Part shown: one piece after another, positions 32,810 to 43,475 of the stretch
Position numbering within the stretch: the first letter of the stretch is position 1
How the letters are laid out: every line of letters begins with the position of its first letter
NCBI GenBank assembly: GCA_017354895.1
Contig: CP071497.1
Location: 1,550,001-1,614,000 of the forward strand
Direction: 5' to 3'
DNA: 64,000 nt
Origin: Podospora comata
Lineage: Eukaryota; Ascomycota; Sordariomycetes; Sordariales; Podosporaceae
Made by a program: the position numbers and the translations under genes
Notes under the pieces: model-generated
What the model saw: the letters and a program-made list of their open reading frames with translations, nothing else
Database searches by the model: none
Told to the model about the DNA's origin: nothing

Positions 32810-35800
32810 TTACTCCGTTCTTCGTGAGTGAATCTTCTCGTGCCTTCGACAATCATTCAGCCTCGCAAACGACTTGGGGCAACTTGAGCACGTATACGGA
32901 CGCTCCCCAAAATGGCTCCTCTCGTGGCCCTTCAGAGTGATCTTCCGCGTGAATTTATTGCCACACATGTTGCATGTGAACCGCAACGACCCGGTCCTGG
33001 GACGCAGAGCCTCGAAAATGGACGGCCCTTCACCCTGGTCGGGGTGATAGGTCCGTACGTGCCTTTCCTTATCCTTGTTGGAGACGAAACCGATAGGAGC
33101 AAGGCTACAGTTCACAGGACACAGGAACGGCCTAGCGTGGCGGCTGTCGTGCGTCTCGCGATCCTTCCTCCTGTCATAGCCTTGGTAGAAGAATTTGCAT
33201 AGCACGAGCTTGCACTTGAAGAGATTGGGGCCGTAGTAGTCCTCTATCGTGTCATCGAGCCAGGCTTCTGAACTGGGTCTGAAGTGCTCCTCTAGCGTGG
33301 ATCGGTTTCTCAGCAGGGCTTTGTCGAGCTGAGCGATGCCAACGGTGTTGCGGGCATCGTATGTGCCTTTCTGGTGGTTATAGATATGGTTCCACAGCAA
33401 CAGGAGATTTTCGTGGAATGAGAGCCCTGAGAACCTGCCGAGTTCGGAAGATATTTGTTCGAAGTCGTCATGTGGCTCTGTCGTGAGCTCTCCGCGATGC
33501 GTTTCGATGAAATCATGCAAGGCAGAGCCAAACATCTTCTCGTACTTCTGGCCATAATGCCCATCGAAAAAGAGGTCGCTGCATGCCGTAATCACCGTGG
33601 CAATGTGGCTGTGCCATTGGGAACAGGCATAGTCTTGGAAAGAAAACCAGCCCAGCTTAGCCTTGTCTCGACGTTCGTGTTCGTCATAGCCGTTTGACAA
33701 GCTTAGAAGACACAGGTATTTGAGACAAAGCACTGTGAGTTCACACTGAACTGCTTGCTCATTGATATGCTCATTTTGGACGATATAGCTGGTGGTTATT
33801 AGGCTTTGAAATACAGAGTTGGAACTCAAAGAAACCCATTTGCTTACCGCCGTGCTGTGGAATGAATAATCCGGATGTGATCGCCACCCAGGACGTGCAC
33901 CAATGACCCCAGGTACTTCTTGGCATTTTGTCGGAGCATCTTGTTGTCGAAGTCGACCCTTTGGTTGACCGGGTCATAAGATAGAATGGATTGCATTTCG
34001 TGCCATTTCAGGGGTCGCTTTGCACAGACCAGCCAGCCCAGGAGGAGCTTGGCCATCTGCCAGTGGGTCTCACCATGTGCCAGTTGCAATAATTCGGTCT
34101 TGACTGCGCCCAGGAGCTTCTCATATCTGCGAGTAGTGGTCAGTATATTCCTGGCCTCTTGATTATGGACAGTAATCAATATTAGACACACATCTGTGCG
34201 AGTTTCTTGGGTAGCATTTCCTCTTTGATCTTCTCGAGGAGCATCTCTTTTGTCGGCTGCTGTAGAAGATACTCGATGGCCAGGTGGGCATAGAGAAACA
34301 TGTCTGCAATCCTCGTCAGCCTCCATTATCACAATTTATTGTACTTACAGAGCATCTTATGGTGGCGACAGACCTTCGCTCCGACGGCAGATAATACTCT
34401 CAATTTGCCCCTTGTCGCCGTCAGAAAGGTTAAACCCACTGCTTGTGGCACGCTTCTCAGAGAAGTCTGGGATCCTCTTCTTCACATAAGCTCTGATGTC
34501 GTCTGCGTTGTCGGTCGACTTGAGCTCCACACAGGCAACAACTTCCGGCATGGTTTTGTCCTCGAATAGCTCCGGTATCGGCTGGCTCATGAATAGAACC
34601 CTCAGCCGGCCTTGTTTGATCTCGTTGTCGCACTTTGTAACCTGTCGCATGAAGAAGCCTGCAGTTTGGCGTATTTCTTCGAGTGTTTCGCACTCGTCAA
34701 GCCCATCGATAATGATGTACTGCCTGGAGTTGTACTCAAAGAAGGCCTCGATGAGTGTTTGGGCAATTTCTGGGTTTGCCAGGATTGCGCTTCCGCTTAA
34801 CGCAGCTTTTTCGGCGCAAAGGGGTAAGAGGTCTTCGTCAGCATCGACCATCTGATGGAGAATGCCCTTGAGGATGTCAAGGCAGGTGCGATGTTCGAGA
34901 TCTTCCTGGCAGTAAAAGTAGTACGTCTTACTCTCCCGTGGGATCGCGTACTTCTTCTTTTCTGTGCACAGTTCGTTCAGCTCGTCGATGAGGAGCGATG
35001 CTAACACAGTCTTGCCTGTACACTATTAGCTCAGCTATACCTTCGGGTTCTTAGGGAGATCATTACCAAATCCCTTGCTGCCGCGGAGCCAGAGCGCAGA
35101 CTCGGGCGGTTGGTCTTCTTTCATCCAGTCAGTGACCTCACTATACCTCCGGAAGAGCCAGCGGCCAGTGTCGGGACATATTCTCGCATCCCGGAACTTC
35201 TTGTGAAGCGACTGCGTATTCTTCGAGGCCGAGATCCACGTCATGACGCTTCGTTTTTCTTCTTCTTTCCTAGCTTTCTCTTTTTCCTCAAATTGGTCTT
35301 GACTTCCGTTTAGGTCGTTGCGATAGCGGTAGAATTCCATCTTGGCATCACCCCAGTCTCGAGTGATATCCAGTCCAGACTCCACGCGCGCTAATTCGAC
35401 CCCTTGGTCCAAGTTCGGTTGAGGGTTTCGGAGAGATGATCCATGCGCTTGGATGAAGCGCAAATGTCTTTCCAGTGAGGCTGCCAGGTGCTCGAACGTA
35501 TAGTTTAATGCTTTCCAGGTGGGCCTATACAGTTTCTGCCACACTAGAGGAGGGTTTAGTATTTGTCATTACTGTTACTACTCTAGGCTTGATCTCACAG
35601 TTGGACGGAAGAGAGAAGAGCTTGTAGGCAAGCCGATGGAACGTAAGAACATCCCGGTAGATGTACACCAGGCATTCTTCGCTCTCTGGCAGTCTCGTGA
35701 AAAGCTGTAGATACTCGTAAAGTGGCGGTATTTTATTTCCTAGCTGCTCGTAGACGTCGAGCACGCTGTCGAATGCTCTATCGTTAAGATTCGTGATCTT

Positions 35801-36150
35801 CATTAAAACCGGTCAGCAATGTTCGCCTTGATATGGCAGGGGATTGCTGGACACGCCTGTACCTTAAGGAGAAATCGAACCGGACCCCAAACATAGACCA
35901 TGACTTTTGGGGAATGCTGAAATCTGATGGCAGCCAGGACCTTCTCGAGATGTGCCATGCCAGTCAGAAATGAATGTATCCTCTTCATGTTCATCATTGT
36001 CCGGGTTGTCTGCCGCTGTAATTGGATGACATTCAAATCCTGCTGCACAGCTTCGTAACTGCTCGACTCAAAGAATTCCTTATCCTGGGACTTTAGGTAG
36101 TCCCATGTCTCGAAGGTTTCCGCAAGATCAAGCAACTCATCTAAGTCCAT
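32810..36150 (-). CDS. NACHT/NLR-type STAND protein with C-terminal C2H2 zinc fingers (seven exons, 991 aa)
   Basis: Exons on the minus strand: 36150-35863, 35797-35599, 35543-35067, 35015-34374, 34303-34192, 34126-33848 and 33788-32810. The N-terminal region (about 50-190) is helical and resembles the DUF7708-type domain of fungal NACHT proteins (FLTGMAHLEKVLAAIRFQHS, VMVYVWGPVRFLL). The P-loop LRGSKGFGKTVLASLL (about 316-328) is split by an intron inside the GK pair. The Walker B block is YIIIDGLDECE (about 422). A winged-helix-like part follows (LLGWLVCAKRPLKWHEMQSI, IRIIHSTARRYIV). There are no WD, ankyrin or TPR repeats; the end carries two canonical C2H2 fingers (CNMCGNKFTRKITLKGHERS and YTCSSCPKSFARLNDCRRHE) preceded by two irregular ones. 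It fits an NLR-like sensor or switch, possibly nucleic-acid binding. The exon 4 donor (GTCTGT) is weak. Confidence 0.82.
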
Positions 36151-36954
36151 TGTCGCAACCGATCGGCAATACTACGCGCACTGCTAACTCCAGTTTGATT
36201 GGCGCACATGGGTAGGGTACGGATCCGGAATGTTCAAAAATTCAACCGCGCCAGATTCTTGAAGCATCAAGAAAGCAAGGTTCGGCAGAAGAGATAGTCC
36301 GCTCGGTGCACAGCAAAGAGGCAGCCACGGGAGGTACGGAGATGCAGGTGGTTCAGGCTACATACATGTGCATACCAACTTTGATTTCCCTTGATTGGGG
36401 ATTCAGGAGCCAAGTCACCAGGCAACAGCGTGCACTGCCTCACAGCACTTTTCACACGAGGCCATCCCACTCGGGGCCCCACTTCGAAGCCCGCGTCCTT
36501 GTGAGAGGACGGGGGACACTTCACAGCATTTTTAAACACCCTCGAGGCCATCCCCGACACCCCCCCGCCACATTAGGACGGGGGGTTGGGCGGCAACTTA
36601 CATGTCATTTCTACCCAGCTTGTTTCACAGCATTTTTAAAACCCCTCGAGGCTCCTCACCCTAATGTGGCGGGGGCTGTGTAAGGCCTCGAGGGAGTTTA
36701 AAAGCGCTGTGAAGCTTTTGAGGCACTTACACAGCCCCCGCCACATTAGGACGGGGGCCTCCCGAGGCTCGGGGGCTGTGCAAGTGCCCCCGGGATTTTG
36801 AACCCACCCTCAGAGGCCCCCAGATGCGCGGGTCCAGAACACAGCCGTGAGCGCAAAGTCTGGCTGGCCGGCACGCACAGCGTGGATGGAGCAAGCTGAG
36901 ATTTCAGATAGCTAGCCTGATTCCTCGACAACTAGGGGTTATCGATTGATCACG
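36151..36954. other. NLR promoter, repeats and SNF2 promoter
   Basis: Holds the upstream region of the NLR gene (minus strand), the palindromic repeat copies, and the start region of the SNF2 gene. No coding sequence is supported. Confidence 0.5.
36440..36714. repeat. Palindromic repeat (MITE-like), copies between NLR and SNF2 genes
   Basis: Copies of the unit seen at 30058-30401: direct at about 36520-36557 and 36624-36655, inverted at about 36682-36714, and a degenerate one near 36440-36475. Next to them is a GC-rich phrase (CCCCCGCCACATTAGGACGG) in both orientations at about 36565-36595, 36660-36680 and 36732-36755. The arrangement is more scrambled than the left-side element. Confidence 0.65.
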
Positions 36955-39900
36955 ATGTCCAACCCTCTGAAGCGAGTTCTGAATCCCGTCGAGGAGGTGG
37001 ACGGTGCCACCTTCAACGTCAGTACTAGTGCCATGCCCAGCGTTGATCCACGCTGGCCGTATCAGCAAGAAATATGGCAGCACTGTGGTGAATATCCCGA
37101 TGCACCACGACACAGTCAATATCACGGATCGAGTTACGTGAATCCAGGAAGGTATGTGAAGAACACTGGGCATTCCTTACGAATACTGCTAAACGACCCA
37201 GCGACGTTCCCGATATGCAACCAGCGGACTCTCTACCAGATCTGTTTAGCGACATCCTGCTTGACCCGAGTGTCGGCAACCAAATGTCGCTGATAAACCT
37301 CGATGAGACAGACTACAACCTAGCCAGCGCGCTTACAGAATGGGGAAATAATATGGTCTTGCCGGACCTCTACCTGTCCCAAGTGACCCCCATTTCATCC
37401 CAGGAGACCTCGCACTCGCCGTCCGTTGCGCCGGATTCAATCCAATCGACAGCCGAGTCTGTCACTTCGACAGACGACGAAGAGACCATATGCTACGGAA
37501 TGGTGAGTGACCACCACATTCGCCTCTCCGACATCTCTGACTTGGGACGCGATTCATCCGCGCTAGCTGCACAACGTCGATGTCAAGCTCGTAGGCGAGA
37601 TGCAAATCACGGATGCCAATCTCGGCGAAAGCGAGGCCGGCTACAGGCGCTTCGAGCTCCGCGAGCAGCAAGACCACATCCTCCTGTGCTTCCACGATGA
37701 CGACAAGGAATTTGGCTACCTGCGCTCCGGTGTAGGCAAGACGCTTGCACCGCTGCTGGCCAAGTCATACGTCGAGTTTGAGCCCATCGTGCTCACGTCC
37801 AACCCGAATGAGACCATCGGGCGCGCCAAGAAGCCGAAGAAGCCTGCTAAGCCGGCTGAGGCTATGGTGAAGGTCGACATCAACGTGTACGGGCCGCGGC
37901 GGGCCGCGGCTGAGGTGGGTGACGCGCTCTCACGCGGCAAGCTGTGGCTGCAGAAGTCGGGTCATGCCAGGCGTGAAGTTGTATACGATAACCCGCACTT
38001 CTTGCCCCTCAAGATCAATGGCATCCAGATGCAGGCAGTTCAACCTGTAAATCAAATTGCCAACGACGGGCTCGCGAGAAAGAAGCACCGGAAGGAGCGG
38101 TTGCGGAAGATTGTCGAGGAGGTGTACAAGTCTCTGGACAACACTCGGCATCTTGACATGGTGGATGGTGGAAATAGGGTCACCCGGAAGCTGCTCAAGT
38201 AGGTCCTGTGTCATTTTCTGATTGAAGTCTGCTAGTTGCTAATATGCCACCGCTAGACACCAACAAGAAGCGCTAGGCTTCATGCTGGAGAGAGAATCCG
38301 GCCATATCAACGACAGGTACAGGCTTTGGGAGACGGTCGTTTTGGAAGATGGGACGGAAGAGTGCGTCGCTTGTAAATTTAATTCAATGTCCATAGCTAA
38401 CGTGACTACATCAGGTACCGCCACAGAATCACAAAGGCCAGGGCTAAGCAGGACACTCAGCCAGACGAGAGAGGGGGTGGCATTCTGGCCGACGAGATGG
38501 GCATGGGGAAGTCGTTGTCCATCCTTGCCCTGATCGCAAAGACTCTCGACGACGGCAACGAGTGGGCTCAGCAGCAGAAAGATAGTGCCGAAGACAAGGA
38601 GGCGCTCAAACACTCACGCTCTACGCTTGTGGTCGTCCCATCTGCCCGTACGAGGCCCTCCTTTTTCTTATCAGAAGAGAAACCTGGGACTGACTTGACT
38701 AGTTCTCATCGACAACTGGATGAACGAAATAAAAAAGTATGGTTGTTTGACTTTTGCAGTGGTATCATCACTTACCGAATACACAGGCACTTGAAAGGAG
38801 GGCTTGAGGTAATCAAATACCACGGCCCCGGCCGACCGAAAGACCTTGACACAATCTCAGACTCAGACATAGTCGTAACGACCTACAACACACTCACTGC
38901 CGAGTTTCTAATCAAGTCAAAACCCTCCATCCTCCACCGAATCGGCTGGTACCGAGTCGTCCTCGACGAAGGCAAGCCCCAACCACCCTTTTCACTTCCC
39001 AAAGGCACACCTGACAACCTTCAGCACATATCATCCGCCGCCCAGCCACAGCCTTCTACCGAGCCTGCGACGACCTCCACGCCAACTCACGGTGGTGTCT
39101 CACCGGCACGCCCATCCAAAACAAACTTGCCGACATCGGCGCGCTCTTCGCCTTCACCCGCGCCGAGCCGTTTACCAGAGCTTCCGTCTTCCGCAAGTGG
39201 ATTGAAGTCCCTTTCGAGCAGAACATCGAGAACCCAACCGTTGTCAAGAACCGCCTGGTAATGCTCTTTGAGGCGCTCTGCCTGCGCCGCACAAAGGACG
39301 CTATCCAGCTGCCCGGGTTACGACAGCGCATTCGCGCACTGGAATTCTCCCCGGCCGAGCGCGAGCAGTACGAGAAAACGAAGAAGACTCTGGCGCGCAC
39401 GATCCGCCAGCGTGCCGGCGGGGTTGAGAAGAGCTCCAAGTTCGGACTCTTCCAGGCGAACCTGCAAATGCGCCTCTTGTGCAACCACGGCACGTTCCAG
39501 AAGCCCTTCTCCTGGCACAGCCGCAGCCCCCTGGACGAACGCGAGGTTGTCGTCTCTGCGCTGGGCCAGACCGGTGAGATCACCTGCTCCGTCTGCCAGC
39601 TGCCCATGCCGATTCTAGGGTCTAGCTGGCTGGGCAACGGCTTTCGCGCGCAGTGTGCTCACGTCCTCTGTGCCGAGTGCATCGAGGAGTCGAGCATGCC
39701 GGGCGCCGGGGAGCAGACGCAGCACTGTCCCGTGTGTGTGCGGTGGCTTCCGCATGCGTGGGCCGAGGGTCGCGTTGCCGCTGAGGACGTGGCCATGCCG
39801 GACTGGCCGGCCGAGGAGGCGATCGAGGACGATTATGACCACTATTTCAGCGCCGAGGGTCACTCGACGAAAATGCTAGCGTTAGTCGACGACGTCAACA

Positions 39901-40525
39901 AAGACCTGATGACGACGAAGAGGCATTCCTCCCCCTCCCACCGGAGAGCATGATGTGTGTGTCTAACTTGAATAGTATTATATTCTCCTGCTGGACTAGA
40001 ACGCTACACCTGCTGTCCAAGCACCTAGACCGAGCTAAAATTCCTTACCTCCGCATCGACGGCGGGTGTCCCCTCCCGCAGCGACAGGCCAAGCTCGACC
40101 AGTTTGCCGAAGACGACGAGAAGCGAGTACTCATCATGACGACTGGCACCGGTGGATTTGGGTACGTTAGCTGCCTTGATTATTCCCCAAGGACTCATGC
40201 ATATGTGATACTGATAAGCTCGCAGGCTGAACCTGACCTGCGCTAACCGCGTCTTCATCATCGAGCTGCAGTGGAATCCCGGCGTAGAGAGCCAGGCCAT
40301 CGCACGCGCCGTCCGGTTGGGGCAGGAAAACGAGGTGTACGTGACGCGTTACGTGATCCAGGACACCGTAGAAGAAGTTCGTTCTACCGTGACCCTCGCA
40401 GTCTCACGGTTCGTATTGACCATATGTAGGAGATGAAGTCCCAGCAGCAGTGGAAGATGCAGCTCGCGGCTTTGGGATTCGAAGAGGCGCCGGATGCGAT
40501 TGATGATGAAAAGAGAGTGTCCTGA
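36955..40525 (+). CDS. Rad5/HLTF-like SNF2 ATPase with internal RING finger (eleven exons, 1005 aa)
   Basis: Exons 36955-37151, 37202-37502, 37567-38198, 38257-38361, 38415-38647, 38703-38736, 38787-38971, 39025-39922, 39976-40161, 40226-40376 and 40430-40525; all junctions keep frame. Introns at 38972 and 39923 start with GC instead of GT. Landmarks: an N-terminal domain typical of fungal Rad5-like proteins (LHNVDVKLVGEM, DINVYGPRRAA), LLKHQQEALGFML, motif I DEMGMGKS (about 436), motif II DEAH (about 563, completed across the GC-AG intron), LTGTPIQNKLADIGALFAF, a RING finger (about 748-800; CSVC, CAHVLCAEC, CPVC), then the helicase C lobe with IIFSCWTRTLHLL, MTTGTGGFGLNLT and QAIARAVRLGQ. 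The likely role is DNA-damage tolerance or chromatin remodelling as an ATP-driven translocase and possible ubiquitin ligase. Because it sits among repeats it may be an accessory paralogue rather than the housekeeping gene. Confidence 0.85.
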
Positions 40526-41257
40526 TAGGTAGGTTTTGCGGCAGTCGTGCGATAAATATGGCCGAGTTCCGGCGGCAGGCATGGATATAGATGGCGGCGT
40601 GCAATAGGTCCCGGGGAGCCGTGTGGGCTCCGGGGTGGTCGCAAAGGTGCCCGCGAGCCCCCGGGTGCCACCGCGGCAGGTCCCCGGGGCTATGCAACTT
40701 TCTGAAGTAAAAGAGGTTCGGCCGCCAGTGCCACTGCAACTGCCACCGGTGCCCCTTATTGACTCTGGCTTACTGTTATGCCCCAATCATCTCGGGTCGA
40801 AATGAATTGCGCCCGCACCCGCGGCGGAAAGACGCTCGGGCCACAAGCGAGTCGAAATGATTTCGAACTTGCGTGGTAAATCATTTCGACCCAAAACGAT
40901 GTCCAAACCGAAAAAAAACAATTTCTACGCCCCCAAAAGTGCGCGCGGCGATGCCAAATTTATTGTCGTTCTTGCCCGCCGACGTCGCGTTCGTCATGTT
41001 CCGCCGAGTTGGGGTTAACCCGGAAAGCTGAGGTTGACGCACGGGCCACATCACCGAGACCCAAAAAAAAAAATGACCACAAGAAAAACGAAGCGCGGCC
41101 AGGGTCAACGCCAACGTCATCCCATTTCCCCAGCAGCCAGGGGTAGAGATAGAAAAGGGGGAGTAGCGCGATGTAGGGCGGGGGAGTGAAGGCAGGAAGA
41201 AGAAAGATAAAAGAAAGTAAAAATTAGAAGGACATAAACCACAATGCATACCCGTTT
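40526..41257. other. GC-rich gene-free interval with inverted repeats
   Basis: No gene seen. GGGTCGAAATGA at 40794-40805 is matched in inverted orientation by TCATTTCGACCC at 40881-40892, with a palindromic TCGAAATGATTTCGA at 40852-40866 between them. These could fold into a hairpin or mark the end of a small mobile element. Confidence 0.45.
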
Positions 41258-41680
41258 ATGCCACGGTTCAGCACATCCCAATTCAAGAAAATGCATCCGT
41301 TCGACGAAGCGTTCGTGTTATTACACCCACAACGGGTTACCATCTGCAGGTCATGCCATCACGCCGTGTTCCCAGGTTCGGTCGGGGCGCACGTCAACAT
41401 ACGGCACCGTTATTTGCCAACCCAGGAGCGGCAGCAAATCGTCGAACGGGCGTTGAAATTGGAGAAAGAAGGAGTTTTATCGCCGGATATTGACGGCATC
41501 CGGTTTCCCGGCCGAGAAGATCCCGCCGTCGCGGATTTGCCAGTTTGGGCGGACGGTAAAAGGTGTTTGTTAACCAGGCCCGACGGCCGCCCGTGTGGGC
41601 ATATTCGACGAACGAGGCACGGCATTCAGACGCATTGCCGCGACGTGCACGGATGGGTGAACGGGCGCCCGTACGCGTAG
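41258..41680 (+). CDS. DUF3505/OrsD-like C2H2-type zinc-finger protein (140 aa, possibly a fragment)
   Basis: Single exon. ICRSCHHAVFPGSVGAHVNI followed by RHRYL matches the first finger of the fungal DUF3505 (OrsD-like) domain, and LPVWADGKRCLL, then CGHIRRTRHGIQTHCRDVHG, match its second Cys-His part, so the whole domain is present. Proteins of this family are usually much longer; here nothing follows, so it may be a single-domain member or a fragment moved with the repeats around it. Function is unknown; the name comes from a gene in the orsellinic acid/F9775 cluster, but no polyketide genes are visible here. Confidence 0.7.
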   Translation: MPRFSTSQFKKMHPFDEAFVLLHPQRVTICRSCHHAVFPGSVGAHVNIRHRYLPTQERQQIVERALKLEKEGVLSPDIDGIRFPGREDPAVADLPVWADGKRCLLTRPDGRPCGHIRRTRHGIQTHCRDVHGWVNGRPYA

Positions 41681-41930
41681 CCTCGAATACCGCTGTTAAA
41701 GATCGGCAGCCCAGGCTACCGCAGATGGTGCTCTCAAACGGGAGATAATAGGGTCCATAGCAGCCTTGCAGCGGGTTCTAGCTAGACAAATATAGATAAA
41801 TTCTCAGTCTATTCCTGGCTAAATTAATGCTCGCAGATAGTTTGTTATAGCCCTCAACGACATAACTACCTATGCATATAATCCATACGCTTGGTGTCAC
41901 AGTTAACCCAACGGCAGGTCGCGCAGTATG
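41681..41930. other. Short AT-rich spacer
   Basis: Nothing is recognised apart from GTATG at 41926-41930, a possible left half of a target-site duplication for the next repeat. Confidence 0.35.
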
Positions 41931-42219
41931 TGGGGCGCAGGAGGTCCCCAGCCAATCATTAGGAAAGTCAGGAGACAGCCAATAGGGGCCGGCCAGAAGT
42001 GCTATGGCGCCAAGACCCACGAGCACTCTGCAGGATGCAAGGTGCTCGTGGTGATCGAAGGCATAGCACGACGAGCACTTTGCAGGATGCAATGTGCTAG
42101 GAGTGATCGGGGCTATAGCAGGGTTAGCACTTCACGGTCCCAAGGTCTATATATACGGAGGAACTGGCTGGTGTAGATAGACAGTTTCGCAGTATGCAAT
42201 TCAGATTGTATTCACGGTA

Positions 42220-43357
42220 ACGTACATTATAAGCGAGTGCACCATATAAGCGAGTGCACCATATAAGCGAGTGCACCACTTTCCACCACCCTACGAATAC
42301 TATCCTCAATTACACCACATCAACACAAGGAATTAGCTATAATTACATCAGAAACAGCTGAATCTGAGGCATCTGCAGCTTCCTGGCAAGTGCGCGCATT
42401 ATGGCCAGGCTTGCCGCACACACTACAGCACTGAACCTTCGTACGAGCCCCCCCTGCATTACTACTATCCGGCTACGTTTCTTACACTCCCGCCTTATCC
42501 ACGGCCTTCTGATCCAATAGATCCTGTGCCTCTTGTATAGTAAGTGACCCTCCAAGCCTTACACGTGTTTTTTTAGCTCTCCGGCGCTTGTTTAGTGCCT
42601 CATTGGCCTTACGGAGCGAAGAGACCTCTACACGAAGGAGAGCCACCTGGTGTATCATAGCCGTTGTACCTTTAGTAAGCTAATCTACTGTAGCTAGTAT
42701 TGAAGTCGGGGAGCTATTTTGATGGCTGGTAATGCAAGTCTTAATAATGCCTATTATAAACCTAGTCTCGTCGAAGTTATAGATATCGTTATCTTCAATA
42801 CCGTAGTTGGCCTTAGTGTTCCGTACGAACGCAAACCACTCGGCAATAACCTTTAGATCCTCGCACTTGGCCCTTTGGTAGTCGTATCTACGCGTAAAAC
42901 GCGTACGGAGCTGTGGCTAGCGTTTAACGAAGTTGTATGCCTAAAGCTTGCCAATAGGGGGCGCGTCGCGTACGCGTAGCAGTTGGTTGGCTATATCTTC
43001 CACACCACGTAATCTTGGTGGAAAAGCTCGCCCATATAGCTTAATAATGTATTGAACAATAATATCCTCTTCGGATTGAGTAAGCTTCTTCGATTTGGGC
43101 GTGGTATCGCGTCGTGCAGGTCGGCCAGCGCGTCGTCGTAAGAGAGTCGTATGGTGGACGTTGTAGATCTTTCCTGCGGCTCGGAGGCTGAGATTTTTAT
43201 CTTTTTTAAGAGCTTCGAGGGCTTAGATTACCCTGGCTTCCTTTAAAGTAGAAGACATATTGGGTTGTGTAGAAAAGTCGATGTTGGGTGGAAGGATGGT
43301 GCGTCACTTAAAAAGTGGTGCACTCGCTTATATGGTGCACTCGCTTATAATGTACGT
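42220..43357 (-). mobile_element. Pogo/Fot-type DNA transposon, internally deleted
   Basis: A 1138-base element inserted at TA in the LTR-like repeat: the host reads CACGG-TA-TCTTGTG, and TA flanks both ends (42218-42219 and 43358-43359). The terminal inverted repeats begin ACGTACATTATAAGCGAGTG. Just inside, the motif AAGCGAGTGCACCATAT is present three times at the left end and twice at the right. The ends, the TA target and the transposase remnant all fit the Tc1/mariner superfamily. Confidence 0.88.
42320..43258 (-). pseudogene. Transposase remnant of the pogo/Fot element
   Basis: On the minus strand, from an ATG at 43258, a helix-turn-helix start (SLRAAGKIYNVHHTTLLRRR) leads to NFDET (about 42764-42778), the first acidic residue of the DDE core. 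The sequence then passes directly to the C-terminal coiled region and a CCHC-like knuckle (CSVCGKPGHNARTC, near 42390-42430), so most of the DDE domain is missing. Several in-frame TAA/TAG codons interrupt it, at positions explicable by C-to-T or G-to-A changes. It cannot make an active transposase; any mobility would need a related enzyme elsewhere. Confidence 0.85.
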
Positions 43358-43475
43358 TATCTTGTGTTTACATTGAGACATCTTGTTGTGCACTGTTTAG
43401 CTGCACCGAACCAATTGTCAGAAGTTACCTTCAACCAGTATCCCTTTCAGAAGTTCTGTACAGGGGTTCGTCACA

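Larger units (their letters stand above)
41931..43475 (+). repeat. LTR-like repeat, copy 2, interrupted by a DNA transposon
   Basis: The two outer pieces (41931-42219 and 43358-43475, about 405 bases together) correspond to the repeat at 29263-29641: both have CTATATATACGGAGGAACTG and end GGGGTTCGTCACA. The left part differs and contains two imperfect units (GAGCACT, TGCAGGATGCAA and GTGCT) at about 42019-42125. The flanks GTATG (before) and GTATA (after) could be a five-base target duplication with one change. Low-level differences from copy 1 show that both are old. Confidence 0.55.

Noticed and set aside
29263-43475. Starship-type giant mobile element
   Set aside because: The island holds NLR and HET cargo, but no DUF3435-like tyrosine recombinase captain is visible in the window, and no matching ends were found.
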